Shown: positions 24,339 to 36,325 of the stretch, piece by piece
Layout: each line of letters begins with the position of its first letter
How positions within the stretch are numbered: the first letter of the stretch is position 1
Assembly (NCBI GenBank): GCA_943735955.1
Contig: OX030967.1
Coordinates: 1,665,681 to 1,729,680 of the forward strand
Source of the DNA: Piscicola geometra
Lineage: Eukaryota; Annelida; Clitellata; Hirudinida; Piscicolidae
Direction of reading: 5' to 3'
DNA length: 64,000 nucleotides
Position numbers and translations under genes: made by a program
Notes under the pieces: model-generated
Told to the model about the DNA's origin: nothing
What the model saw: only the letters and a program-made list of their open reading frames with translations
The model's database searches: none

Positions 24339-24533
24339 GGGGTCATATCTACCCTTTTTCCTTAACTGAGGGGGGTGAATAAAGCAAAAAAAAATTTAAT
24401 TACGATAAATAGACGATAAGATCGAAATGAGTTGTTAATACACTAAGTGAGCGGTCATCGAGGGAGATAGGAGATGCGACGGCGGATGCCGTTGAAAAAC
24501 TTGAATGGTCTTAGAGAATTAAGAGTAAATTTC
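24339..24533. other. Spacer L, block C
   Basis: This copy has GATCGAAATGAG, TTGAATGGTCTTAGAGAA and AAATTTCCAG, all shared only with block D. Nothing gene-like is seen. Confidence 0.8.
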
Positions 24534-24696
24534 CAGATTATAATCGCGTTTCAATGGGACCCAAGCCGATTAAAGCATGTTTTCTCGCGCATTCGACCGG
24601 AGCGGCAAGGATCTCGGCCTAGCGTGGAATTTCATTGCCAGTGAAAATTTTTTGAAAATGAAGTTTTTAAAAAATATTTCGTTCAATCATGAGACA

Positions 24697-24955
24697 AATT
24701 TGCGCGCCTGCTGCCTTCCTTGGATGTGGTAGCCGTTTCTCATGCTCCCTCTCCGGAATCAAACCCTGATTCCCCGTTACCCGTACAACCATGGTAAGCA
24801 TATCACATACCATCGAAAGTTGATAGGGCACACACTTGAAAGATCTGTCGCCGACGCTAGGTCGTGCGATCAGCCGTTATTTATTTGGAATCACCAAAAT
24901 TTACGAGCCGAATCTTTGAGACAAGCATATAACTACTGGCAGGATCAACCAGGTA
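24697..24955 (-). pseudogene. 18S rRNA 5'-region fragment, unit C1
   Basis: 18S nt 1 is at 24955. It is one base shorter than the others (CCCGTACAACC for CCCGTTACAACC) and reads TTATTTATTTGGAATCACC at the internal part of the second segment. Confidence 0.9.
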
Positions 24956-25441
24956 ATACACGAGCAAGAAGACTAGCGTCGCTGGCCTAAAGTCGACGAG
25001 TCTTCTAGTCGCCTTCGATAGTCGTCGCCGCTCGTAAAAGCGGCTATATCGAAGATAATTTATCAGCTTCGAATCTCTGCTTTACCGAGATCGAGTGATG
25101 ATGATAGGAGATCACGCGCTTATTGCCGCTAATAGACGTCCCCTTGAACGGTTAGCCTATCTTAAGCAAATAAGCAGCGCATCAGGCCAGTGGGGAATAA
25201 CAAACGTTCAAGGTGCTTTTTGAGAAACTCGTTTCGAGCTCAGAATATTTGATCGGTCAGTCTTTTTATTATCGTTTACAGATTATAATCGCGTTTCAAT
25301 GGGACCCAAGCCGGTGAAGGCATGTTTTCTCGCGCATTCGACCGGAGCGGCGAGGATCTCGGCCTAGCGTGGAATTTCACTGCCAGTGAAAAAAATTTTA
25401 AAATGAAATTTTTAAAAAATCTTTCGTTCAATCATGAGACA

Positions 25442-25701
25442 AATTTGCGCGCCTGCTGCCTTCCTTGGATGTGGTAGCCGTTTCTCATGCTCCCTCTCCG
25501 GAATCGAACCCTGATTCCCCGTTACCCGTTACAACCGTGGTAAGCATATCACATACCATCGAAAGTTGATAGAGCACACACTTGAAAGATCTGTCGCCGA
25601 CGCTAGGTCGTGCGATCAGCCGTAATTTATTCAGAGTCACCAAAATTTACGAGCCGAATCTTTGAGACAAGCATATAACTACTGGCAGGATCAACCAGGT
25701 A
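25442..25701 (-). pseudogene. 18S rRNA 5'-region fragment, unit C2
   Basis: 18S nt 1 is at 25701. It has GATAGAGCACAC, also found in G1, where most copies read GATAGGGCACAC. Confidence 0.9.
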
Positions 25702-26189
25702 ATACACGAGCAAGAAGATTAGCGTCGCTGGCCTAAAGTCGACGAGTCTTCTAGTCGTTTTCGATAGTCGTCGCCGCTCGTAAAAGCGGCTATATCGAAG
25801 ATAATTTATCAGCTTCGAATCTCTGCTTTACCGAGATCGAGTGATGATGATAGGAGATCACGCGCTTATTGCCGCTAATAGACGTCCCCTTGAACGGTTA
25901 GCCTATCTTAAGCGAATAAGCAGCGCATCAGGCCAGTGGGGAATAACAAACGTTCAAGGTGCTTTTTGAGAAACTCGTTTCGAGCTCAAAATATTTGATC
26001 GGTCAGTCTTTTTATAATCGTTTACAGATTATAATCGCGTTTCAATGGGACCCAAGCCGGTGAAGGCATGTTTTCTCGCGCATTCGACCGGAGCGGTGAG
26101 GATCTCGGCCTAGCGTGGAATTTCATTGCCGGTGAAAAATTTTTAAAATAAAAATTTTAAAAAATCTTTTGTTCAATCATGAGACAAAT

Positions 26190-26395
26190 CTCAAAATAAG
26201 TTCATTTGACAAGAGTTGCCATTTGAAACTTTATTATCTTGAGTTTCGAAGCATGCCTATACCTATAGAATATACAAGAGTTAACTAGCGTGAGACATCG
26301 AGTTTCAATTTTTGTGAAACGAAAATAAGGCCGTATAAGAGACGATAAGATTGAAACAATTTTATTTTAACTGCTGTCTATATCAACCAACACCT
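26190..26395. other. Tail T, block C
   Basis: This is a 206-bp tail of the common type. No gene or RNA gene is recognised. Confidence 0.8.
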
Positions 26396-29125
26396 TTCAT
26401 CGTCTTCATCGTCTTCATCGTCTTCACCGTCTTCATCGTCTTGATCGTCTTCATCGTCTTCACCGTCTTCACCGTCTTCATCGTCTTCATCGTCTTCACC
26501 GTCTTCATCGTCTTCACCGTCTTCATCGTCTTCATCGTTCGTCTTCACCGTCTTCACCGTCTTCATCGTCTTCACCGTCTTCACCGTCTTCATCGTCTTC
26601 ACCGTCTTCATCTTTCGTCTTCACCGTCTTCACCGTCTTCATCGTCTCTACCGTCTTCATCGTCTTCACCGTCTTCATCGTCTTCACCGTCTTCCCCGTC
26701 TTCACCGTCTTCACCGTCTTCACCGTCTTCACCGTCTTCATCGTCTTCACCGTCTTCATCGTCTTCATCGTTCGTCTTCACCGTCTTCATCGTTTTCACC
26801 GTCTTCATCGTCTTCATCGTTCGTCTTCACCGTCTTCACCGTCTTCATCGTTCGTCTTCACCGTCTTCACCGTCTTCATCGTCTTCACCGTCTTCATCGT
26901 CTTCACCGTTTTCATCGTCTTCATCGTCTTCACCATCTTCATCGTCTTCATCGTTCGTCTTCACCGTCTTCACCGTCTTCATCGTCTTCACCGTCTTCAT
27001 CGTCTTCACCGTCTTCATCGTCTTCACCGTCTTCATCGTCTTCATCGTCTTCACCGTCTTCATCGTCTTCACCGTCTTCATCGTCTTCATCGTTCGTCTT
27101 CACCGTCTTCACCGTCTTCATCGTCTTCACCGTCTTCATCGTCTTCACCGTTTTCATCGTCTTCATCGTCTTCACCGTCTTCATCGTCTTCATCGTTCGT
27201 CTTCACCGTCTTCATCGTCTTCACCGTCTTCATCGTCTTCACCGTCTTCACCGTCTTCACCGTCTTCACCGTCTTCACCGTCTTCTCCGTCTTCATCGTT
27301 CGTCTTCATCGTCTTCACCGTCTTCACCGTCTTCACCGTCTTCTCCGTCTTCATCGTTCGTCTTCATCGTCTTCACCGTCTTCACCGTCTTGATCGTCTT
27401 CATCGTCTTCATCGTCTTCACCGTCTTCATCGTCTTCATCGTTCGTCTTCACCGTCTTCACCGTCTTCATCGTCTTCACCGTCTTCATCGTCTTCACCGT
27501 CTTCATCGTCTTCACCGTCTTCACAGTCTTCACCGTCTTCATCGTCTTCACCGTCTTCATCGTCTTCACCGTCTTCATCGTCTTCACCGTCTTCACAGTC
27601 TTCACCGTCTTCATCGTCTTCACCGTCTTCACCGTCTTCATCGTCTTCACCGTCTTCATCGTCTTCATGGTCTTCACCGTCTTCATCGTCTTCACCGTCT
27701 TCACCGTCTTCATCGTCTTCACCGTCTTCATCGTCTTCACCGTCTTCACCGTCTTCACCGTCTTCACCGTCTTCATCGTCTTCACCGTCTTCATCGTCTT
27801 CACCGTCTTCATCGTCTTCATCGTTCGTCTTCACCGTCTTCATTGTCTTCACCGTCTTCATCGTCTTCACTGTCTTAATCGTCTTCACCGTCTTCATCGT
27901 CTTCATCGTTCGTCTTCACCGTCTTCACCGTCTTCATCGTCTTCACCGTCTTCATCGTCTTCACCGTTTTCATCGTCTTCATCGTCTTCACCGTCTTCTC
28001 CGTCTTCATCGTTCGTCTTCATCGTCTTCACCGTCTTCACCGTCTTCACCGTCTTCTCCGTCTTCATCGTTCGTCTTCATCGTCTTCACCGTCTTCACCG
28101 TCTTGATCGTCTTCATCGTCTTCATCGTCTTCACCGTCTTCATCGTCTTCATCGTTCGTCTTCACCGTCTTCACCGTCTTCATCGTCTTCACCGTCTTCA
28201 TCGTCTTCACCGTCTTCATCGTCTTCACCGTCTTCACAGTCTTCACCGTCTTCATCGTCTTCACCGTCTTCATCGTCTTCACCGTCTTCATCGTCTTCAC
28301 CGTCTTCACAGTCTTCACCGTCTTCATCGTCTTCACCGTCTTCACCGTCTTCATCGTCTTCACCGTCTTCATCGTCTTCATGGTCTTCACCGTCTTCATC
28401 GTCTTCACCGTCTTCACCGTCTTCATCGTCTTCACCGTCTTCATCGTCTTCACCGTCTTCACCGTCTTCACCGTCTTCACCGTCTTCATCGTCTTCACCG
28501 TCTTCATCGTCTTCACCGTCTTCATCGTCTTCATCGTTCGTCTTCACCGTCTTCATTGTCTTCACCGTCTTCATCGTCTTCACTGTCTTAATCGTCTTCA
28601 CCGTCTTCATCGTCTTCATCGTTCGTCTTCACCGTCTTCACCGTCTTCATCGTCTTCACCGTCTTCATCGTCTTCACCGTTTTCATCGTCTTCATCGTCT
28701 TCACCGTCTTCATCGTCTTCATCGTTCGTCTTCACCGTCTTCACCGTCTTCATCGTCTTCACCGTCTTCATCGTCTTCATCGTTCGTCTTCACCGTCTTC
28801 ATCGTCTTCACCGTCTTCATCGTCTTCATCGTCTTCACCGTCTTCACCGTCTTCACCGTCTTCTCCGTCTTCATCGTTCGTCTTCATCGTCTTCACCGTC
28901 TTCACCGTCTTCATCGTCTTCATCGTCTTCACCGTCTTCATCGTCTTCATCGTCTTCACCGTCTTCACCGTCTTCATCGTCTTCATCGTCTTCACCGTCT
29001 TCATCGTCTTCATCGTCTTCATCGTCTTCATCGTCTTCATCGTCTTCATCGTCTTCATCGTCTTCATCGTCGTCATCGTCTTCACCGTCTTCATCGTCTT
29101 CATCGTCTTCATCGTCTTCATCGTC
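26396..29125. repeat. Minisatellite array 4, (GTCTTCAYC)n with a 713-bp tandem duplication
   Basis: Two near-identical 713-bp copies lie side by side at about 27281-27993 and 27994-28706. Rare variants mark both: TCTTCTCC at 27281 and 27994, TGATC at 27391 and 28104, CATGG at 27666 and 28379, CATTGTC at 27841 and 28554. This is the cleanest recent duplication in the window. Confidence 0.97.
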
Positions 29126-29181
29126 TTGCAACCATACTTCCCCCGGAATCAAAAATCTTTGGTTTCCCGGAGACTGCCCGC
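29126..29181 (-). pseudogene. Central 18S rRNA fragment, block D
   Basis: The sequence is as in block C, including the flanking AACTGAGGGG. Confidence 0.88.
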
Positions 29182-29376
29182 GGGGTCATATCTACCCTTT
29201 TTCCTTAACTGAGGGGGGTGAATAAAGCAAAAAAAAATTTAATTACGATAAATAGACGATAAGATCGAAATGAGTTGTTAATACACTAAGTGAGCGGTCA
29301 TCGAGGGAGATAGGAGATGCGACGGCGGATGCCGTTGAAAAACTTGAATGGTCTTAGAGAATTAAGAGTAAATTTC
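29182..29376. other. Spacer L, block D
   Basis: This is the sister copy of the block C spacer, with all its private variants. Confidence 0.8.
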
Positions 29377-30287
29377 CAGATTATAATCGCGTTTCAATGG
29401 GACCCAAGCCGATTAAAGCATGTTTTCTCGCGCATTCGAACGGAGCGGCAAGGATCTCGGCCTAGCGTGGAATTTCATTGCCAGTGAAAAATTTTTAAAA
29501 ATGAAGTTTTTAAAAAATCTTTCGTTCAATCATGAGACAAATTTGCGCGCCTGCTGCCTTCCTTGGATGTGGTAGCCGTTTCTCATGCTCCCTCTCCGGA
29601 ATCAAACCCTGATTCCCCGTTACCCGTTACAACCATGGTAAGCATATCACATACCATCGAAAGTTGATAGGGCACACACTTGAAAGATCTGTCGCCGACG
29701 CTAGGTCGTGCGATCAGCCGTTATTTATTCGGAATCACCAAAATTTACGAGCCGAATCTTTGAGACAAGCATATAACTACTGGCAGGATCAACCAGGTAA
29801 TACACGAGCAAGAAGACTAGCGTCGCTGGCCTAAAGTCGACGAGTCTTCTAGTCGCCTTCGATAGTCGTCGCCGCTCGTTAAAGCGGCTATATCGAAGAT
29901 AATTTATCAGCTTCGAATCTCTGCTTTACCGAGATCGAGTGATGATGATAGGAGATCACGCGCTTATTGCCGCTAATAGACGTCCCCTTGAACGGTTAGC
30001 CTATCTTAAGCGAATAAGCAGCGCATCAGGCCAGTGGGGAATAACAAACGTTCAAGGTGCTTTTTGAGAAACTCGTTTCGAGCTCAAAATATTTGATCGG
30101 TCAGTCTTTTTATATTCGTTTACAGATTATAATCGCGATTCAATGGGACCCAAGCCGGTGAAGGCATGTTTTCTCGCGCATTCGACCGGAACGGTGAGGA
30201 TCTCGGCCTAGCGTGGAATTTCATTGCCGGTGAAAAATTTTAAAAATAAAAATTTTAAAAAATCTTTCGTTCAATCATGAAACAAAT
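29377..30287 (-). repeat. 746-bp rDNA-derived unit, block D (1 full + 1 truncated)
   Basis: The full unit is 29377-30122 and the truncated one 30123-30287. This is one of three blocks with a single full unit, so unit number varies while the 165-bp truncated copy is invariant. Confidence 0.92.
29540..29799 (-). pseudogene. 18S rRNA 5'-region fragment, unit D1
   Basis: 18S nt 1 is at 29799. It reads TTATTTATTCGGAATC, close to C1. Confidence 0.9.
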
Positions 30288-30493
30288 CTCAAAATAAGTT
30301 CATTTGACAAGAGTTGCCATTTGAAACTTTATTATCTTGAGTTTCGAAGCATGCCTATACCTATAGAATATACAAGAGTTAACTAGCGTGAGACATCGAG
30401 TTTCAATTTTTGTGAAACGAAAATAAGGCCGTATAAGAGACGATAAGATTGAAACAATTTTATTTTAACTGCTGTCTATATCAACCAACACCT
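30288..30493. other. Tail T, block D
   Basis: This is a common-type 206-bp tail. The preceding truncated unit reads CATGAAACAAAT, as in block B, rather than CATGAGACAAAT. Confidence 0.8.
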
Positions 30494-31856
30494 TTCATCG
30501 TCTTCATCGTCTTCATCGTCTTCACCGTCTTCATCGTCTTCATCGTCTTCATCGTCTTCACCGTCTTCACCGTCTTCATCGTCTTCGACGTTTTCATCGT
30601 CTTCACCGTCTTCACCGTCTTCACCGTTTCCACATTCTTCATCGTCTTCACCGTCTTCATCGTCTTCATCGTCTTCACCGTCTTCATCGTCTTCACCGTC
30701 TTCATCGTCTTCATCGTTCGTCTTCACCGTCGTCACCGTCTTCATCGTCTTCACCGTTTTCCCCGTCTTCATCGTGTTCACCGTCTTCATCTTTCGTCTT
30801 CACCGTCTTCACCGTCTTCATCGTCTTTACCGTCTTCATCGTCTTCACCGTCTTCACCGTCTTCACCGTCTTCACCGTCTTCACCGTCTTCATCGTCTTC
30901 ACCGTCTTCATCGTCTTCACCGTCTTCATCGTCTTCATCGTTCGTCTTCACCGTCTTCATCGTCTTCACCGTCTTCATCGTCTTCATCGTCTTCACCGTC
31001 TTCACCGTCTTCATCGTCTTCACCGTCTTCATCGTCTTCATCGTTCGTCTTCATCGTCTTCACCGTCTTCACCGTCTTCACCGTCTTCACCGTCTTCACC
31101 GTCTTCTCCGTCTTCATCGTTCGTCTTCATCGTCTTCACAGTCTTCACCGTCTTCATCGTCTTCATCGTCTTCATCGTCTTCATCGTCTTCATCGTCTTC
31201 ATCGTCTTCATCGTCTTCATCGTCTTCATCGTCTTCATCGTCTTCACTGTCTTCACCGTCTTCACCGTCTTCACCGTCTTCTCCGTCTTCATCGTTCGTC
31301 TTCATCGTCTTCACCGTCTTCATCGTCTTCATCGTCTTCATCGTCTTCATCGTCTTCACCGTCTTCACCGTCTTCACCGTCTTCTCCGTCTTCATCGTTC
31401 GTCTTCATCGTCTTCACCGTCTTCACCGTCTTCATCGTCTTCATCGTCTTCACCGTCTTCATCGTCTTCATCGTCTTCATCGTCTTCATCGTCTTCATCG
31501 TCTTCACCGTCTTCACCGTCTTCATCGTCTTCATCGTCTTCACCGTCTTCATCGTCTTCATCGTCTTCACCGTCTTTATCGTCTTCACCGTCTTCATCGT
31601 CTTCATCGTCTTCATCGTCTTCATCGTCTTCATCGTCTTCACCGTCTTCTCCGTCTTCATCGTTCGTCTTCATCGTCTTCACCGTCTTCACCGTCTTCAT
31701 CGTCTTCATCGTCTTCACCGTCTTCATCGTCTTCATCGTCTTCACCGTCTTCACCGTCTTCATCGTCTTCATCGTCTTCACCGTCTTCACCGTCTTCATC
31801 GTCTTCACCGTCTTCATCGTCTTCACCGTCTTCATGGTCTTACCGTCTTCACCGTC
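30494..31856. repeat. Minisatellite array 5, (GTCTTCAYC)n
   Basis: This short array has unusual variants near its left edge (CACATTCTTC at about 30631, GTGTTCACC, TTCATCTTTCGTC) that recur at the left edges of arrays 8 and 9. Long runs of ATC units occupy 31150-31240. A rare 8-bp unit, GTCTTACC, sits at 31837-31844 close to the right edge. Confidence 0.96.
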
Positions 31857-31912
31857 TTGCAACCATACTTTCCCCGGAATCAAAAATCTTTGGTTTCCCG
31901 GAGACTGCCCGC
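31857..31912 (-). pseudogene. Central 18S rRNA fragment, block E
   Basis: It differs from most copies in reading CATACTTTCCCCGG instead of CATACTTCCCCCGG, a change shared with block I. Confidence 0.88.
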
Positions 31913-32106
31913 GGGGTCATATCTACCCTTTTTCCTTAACTAAGAGGGGTGAATAAAGCAAAAATAAATTTAATTACGATAAATAGACGATAATATCGAA
32001 ACGAGTTGTTAATACACTAAGTGAGCGGTCATCGAGGGAGATAGGAGATGCGACGGCGGATGCCGTTGAAAAACTTGAAAGTCTTAGAAAATTAAGAGTA
32101 AATTTA
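31913..32106. other. Spacer L, block E
   Basis: It has AACTAAGAGGGG and GATAATATCG, both shared with block I. Confidence 0.8.
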
Positions 32107-32269
32107 CAGATTATAATCGCGTTTCAATGGGACCCAAGCCGATTTAAGCATGTTTTCTCGCGCATTCGACCGGAGCGGCGAGGATCTCGGCCTAGCGTGG
32201 AATTTCATTGCCATTGAAAAAATTTTAAAAATGAAGTTTTTAAAAAATCTTTCGTTCAATCATGAGACA

Positions 32270-32529
32270 AATTTGCGCGCCTGCTGCCTTCCTTGGATGT
32301 GGTAGCCGTTTCTCATGCTCCCTCTCCGGAATCAAACCCTGATTCCCCGTTACCCGTTACAACCATGGTAAGCATATCACATACCATCGAAAGTTGATAG
32401 GGCACACACTTGAAAGATCTGTCGCCGACGCTAGGTCGTGCGATCAGCCGTTATTTATTCAGAGTCACCAAAATTTACGAGCCGAATCTTTGAGACAAGC
32501 ATATAACTACTGGCAGGATCAACCAGGTA
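32270..32529 (-). pseudogene. 18S rRNA 5'-region fragment, unit E1
   Basis: 18S nt 1 is at 32529. It is the first-unit form (GTTATTTATTC, AATCAAACCC). Confidence 0.9.
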
Positions 32530-33015
32530 ATACACGAGCAAGAAGACTAGCGTCGCTGTCCTAAAGTCGACGAGTCTTCTAGTCGCCTTCGATAGTCGTC
32601 GCCGCTCGTAAAAGCGGCTATATCGAAGATAATTTATCAGCTTCGAATCTCTGCTTTACCGAGATCGAGTGATGATGATAGGAGATCACGCGCTTATTGC
32701 CGCTAATAGACGTCCCCTTGAACGGTTAGCCTATCTTAAGCGAATAAGCAGCGCATCAGGCCAGTGGGGAATAACAAACGTTCAAGGTGCTTTTTGAGTA
32801 ACTCGTTTCGAGCTCAAAATATTTGATCGGTCAGTCTTTTTATAATCGTTTACAGATTATAATCGCGTTTCAATGGGACCCAAGCCGGTGAAGGCATGTT
32901 TTCTCGCGCATTCGACCGGAGCGGCGAGGATCTCGGCCTAGCGTGGAATTTCATTGCCAGTGAAAAAAATTTTAAAATGAAATTTTTAAAAAATCTTTCG
33001 TTCAATCATGAGACA

Positions 33016-33275
33016 AATTTGCGCGCCTGCTGCCTTCCTTGGATGTGGTAGCCGTTTCTCATGCTCCCTCTCCGGAATCGAACCCTGATTCCCCGTTACC
33101 CGTTACAACCGTGGTAAGCATATCACATACCATCGAAAGTTGATAGGGCACACACTTGAAAGATCTGTCGCCGACGCTAGGTCGTGCGATCAGCCGTAAT
33201 TTATTCAGAGTCACCAAAATTTACGAGCCGAATCTTTGAGACAAGCATATAACTACTGGCAGGATCAACCAGGTA
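33016..33275 (-). pseudogene. 18S rRNA 5'-region fragment, unit E2
   Basis: 18S nt 1 is at 33275. It is the later-unit form. The adjoining hairpin loop reads AGTAAA, with the stem intact. Confidence 0.9.
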
Positions 33276-33763
33276 ATACACGAGCAAGAAGACTAGCGTC
33301 GCTGGCCTAAAGTCGACGAGTCTTCTAGTCGCCTTCGATAGTCGTCGCCGCTAGTAAAAGCGGCTATATCGAAGATAATTTATCAGCTTCGAATCTCTGC
33401 TTCACCGAGATCGAGTGATGATGATAGGAGATCACGCGCTTATTGCCGCTAATAGACGTCCCCTTGAACGGTTAGCCTATCTTAAGCGAATAAGCAGCGA
33501 ATCAGGCCAGTGGGGAATAACAAACGTTCAAGGTGCTTTTTGAGAAACTCGTTTCGAGCTCAAAATATTTGATCGGTCAGTCTTTTTATAATCGTTTACA
33601 GATTATAATCGCGTTTCAATGGGACCCAAGCCGGTGAAGGCATGTTTTCTCGCGCATTCGACCGGAGCGGTGAGGATCTCGGCCTAGCGTGGAATTTCAT
33701 TGCCGGTGAAAAATTTTTAAAATAAAAATTTAAACAAATCTTTCGTTCAATCATGAGACAAAT

Positions 33764-33969
33764 CTCAAAATAAGTTCATTTGACAAGAGTTGCCATTTGA
33801 AACTTTATTATCTTGAGTTTCGAAGCATGCCTATACCTATAGAATATACAAGAGTTAACTAGCGTGAGACATCGAGTTTCAATTTTTGTGAAACGAAAAT
33901 AAGGCCGTATAAGAGACGATAAGATTGAAACAATTTTATTTTAACTGCTGTCTATATCAACCAACACCT
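33764..33969. other. Tail T, block E
   Basis: This is a 206-bp tail of the common type. No gene is seen. Confidence 0.8.
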
Positions 33970-34960
33970 TTCATCGTCTTCATCGTCTTCATCGTCTTCA
34001 CCGTCTTCATCGTCTTCATCGTCTTCATCGTCTTCACCGTCTTCACCGTCTTCACCGTCTTCATCGTCTTCATCGTCTTCACCGTCTTCACCGTCTTCAC
34101 CGTCTTCACCGTCTTCATCGTCTTCACCGTCTTCATCGTCTTCATCGTCTTCACCGTCTTCACCGTCTTCATCGTCTTCACCGTCTTCATCGTCTTCACC
34201 GTCTTCATCGTCTTCATCGTTCGTCTTCACCGTCTTCACCGTCTTCATCGTCTTCACCGTCTTCATCGTCTTCACCGTCTTCATCGTCTTCACCGTCTTC
34301 ATCGTCTTCATCGTTCATCTTCACCGTCTTCATCGTCTTCACCGTCTTCATCGTCTTCACCGTCTTCATCGTCTTCATCGTTCGTCTTCACCGTCTTCAT
34401 CGTCTTCACCGTCTTCATCGTCTTCACCGTTTTCATCGTCTTCATCGTCTTCACCGTCTTCATCGTCTTCATCGTTCGTCTTCACCGTCTTCACCGTCTT
34501 CATCGTCTTCACCGTCTTCATCGTCTTCACCGTCTTCATCGTCTTCATCGTCTTCACCGTCTTCATCGTCTTCACCGTCTTCATCGTCTTCATCGTTCGT
34601 CTTCACCGTCTTCACCGTCTTCATCGTCTTCACCGTCTTCATCGTCTTCACCGTTTTCATCGTCTTCATCGTCTTCACCGTCTTCATCGTCTTCATCGTT
34701 CGTCTTCACCGTCTTCACCGTCTTCATCGTCTTCACCGTCTTCATCGTCTTCACCGTCTTCATGGTCTTCACCGTCTTCACCGTCTTCACCGTCTTCTCC
34801 GTCTTCATCGTTCGTCTTCATCGTCTTCACCGTCTTCACCGTCTTCATCGTCTTCATCGTCTTCACCGTCTTCATCGTCTTCATCGTCTTCATCGTCTTC
34901 ATCGTCTTCATCGTCTTCATCGTCTTCACCGTCTTCATCGTCTTCATCGTCTTCATCGTC
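33970..34960. repeat. Minisatellite array 6, (GTCTTCAYC)n, the shortest
   Basis: At 991 bp this is close to a minimal array: the standard ATC-rich left edge, a few 9n+4 subarrays, then the standard TTCTCCGTC-marked right edge and ATC-rich terminal subarray. It shows what the longer arrays have in common. Confidence 0.97.
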
Positions 34961-35016
34961 TTGCAACCATACTTCCCCCGGAATCAAAAATCTTTGGTTT
35001 CCCGGAGACTGCCCGC
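34961..35016 (-). pseudogene. Central 18S rRNA fragment, block F
   Basis: This is a standard copy with conserved breakpoints. Confidence 0.88.
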
Positions 35017-35209
35017 GGGGTCATATCTACCCTTTTTCCTTAACTAAGGGGGGTGAATAAAGCAAAAAAAATTTTATTACGATAAATAGACGATAAGATC
35101 GAAACGAGTTGTTAATACACTAAGTGAGCGGTCATCGAGGGAGATAGGAGATGCGACGGCGGATGCCGTTGAAAAACTTGAAAGTCTTAGAAAATTAAGA
35201 GTAAATTTA
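35017..35209. other. Spacer L, block F
   Basis: It has AAAATTTTATTACG where most have AAATTTAATTACG, a change shared with block J. Confidence 0.8.
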
Positions 35210-36119
35210 CAGATTATAATCGCGTTTCAATGGGACCAAGCCGATTAAAGCATGTTTTCTCGCGCATTCGACCGGAGCGGCGAGGATCTCGGCCTAGCGT
35301 GGAGTTTCATTGCCAGTGAAAGTTTTTAAAAAATGAAGTTTTTAAAAAATCTTTCGTTCAATCATGAGACAAATTTGCGCGCCTGCTGCCTTCCTTGGAT
35401 GTGGTAGCCGTTTCTCATTCTCCCTCTCCGGAATCAAACTCTGATTCCCCGTTACACGTTACAACCATGGTAAGCATATCACATACCATCGAAAGTTGAT
35501 AGGGCACACACTTGAAAGATCTGTCGCCGACGCTAGGTCATGCGATCAGCCGTTATTTATTCAGAGTCACCAAAATTTACGAGCCGAATCTTTGAGACAA
35601 GCATATAACTACTGGCAGGATCAACCAAGTAATACACGAGCAAGAAGACTAGCGTCGCTGGCCTAAAGTCGACGAGTCTTCTAGTCGCCTTCGATAGTCG
35701 TCGCCGCTCGTAAAAGCGGCTATATCGAAGATAATTTATCAGCTTCGAATCTCTGCTTTACCGAGATCGAGTGATGATGATAGGAGATCACGCGCTTATT
35801 GCCGCTAATAGACGTCCCCTTGAACGGTTAGCCTATCTTAAGCGAATAAGCAGCGCATCAGGCCAGTGGGGAAAAACAAACGTTCAAGGTGCTTTTTGAG
35901 AAACTCGTTTCGAGCTCAAACTATTTGATCGGTCAGTCTTTTTATAATCGTTTACAGATTATAATCGCGTTTCAATGGGACCCAAGCCGGTGAAGGCATG
36001 TTTTCTCGCGCATTCGACCGGAGCGGTGAGGATCTCGGCCTAGCGTGGAATTTCATTGCCGGTGAAAAATTTTTAAAATAAAAATTTTAAAAAATCTTTC
36101 GTTCAATCATGAGACAAAT
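35210..36119 (-). repeat. 746-bp rDNA-derived unit, block F (1 full + 1 truncated)
   Basis: The full unit is 35210-35954 (745 bp, from GGGACCAAGC with one C lost) and the truncated one 35955-36119. Confidence 0.92.
35372..35631 (-). pseudogene. 18S rRNA 5'-region fragment, unit F1
   Basis: 18S nt 1 is at 35631. This is among the most changed copies: TCTCATTCTCC, AAACTCTGATT, TTACACGTTAC and TAGGTCATGCG, and CCAAGTA at the very 18S start instead of CCAGGTA. The scattered substitutions in normally invariant rRNA positions point to absence of selection. Confidence 0.9.
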
Positions 36120-36325
36120 CTCAAAATAAGTTCATTTGACAAGAGTTGTTATTTGAAACTTTATTATCTTGAGTTTCGAAGCATGCCTATACCTATAGAA
36201 TATACAAGAGTTAACTAGCGTGAGACATCGAGTTTCAATTTTTGTGAAACGAAAATAAGGCCGTATAAGAGACGATAAGATTGAAACAATTTTATTTTAA
36301 CTGCTGTCTATATCAACCAATACCT
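36120..36325. other. Tail T, block F
   Basis: This 206-bp tail has AGAGTTGTTATTTG, and ACCAATACC at the array edge, instead of the common AGAGTTGCCATTTG and ACCAACACC. Confidence 0.8.

Larger units (their letters stand above)
24534..26189 (-). repeat. Tandem 746-bp rDNA-derived units, block C (2 full + 1 truncated)
   Basis: Units are 24534-25278 (745 bp) and 25279-26024, with the truncated one at 26025-26189. An 82-codon open frame at 24742-24990 arises only because a one-base loss in the 18S fragment shifts the frame; it is not a gene. Confidence 0.92.
32107..33763 (-). repeat. Tandem 746-bp rDNA-derived units, block E (2 full + 1 truncated)
   Basis: Units are 32107-32852 and 32853-33598, with the truncated one at 33599-33763. 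E1 has GCCGATTTAAGC where other first units have GCCGATTAAAGC. Confidence 0.92.

Noticed and set aside
24742..24990. An 82-codon open frame in unit C1
   Set aside because: It lies antisense to the 18S relic and is open only through a one-base deletion not shared by other units.
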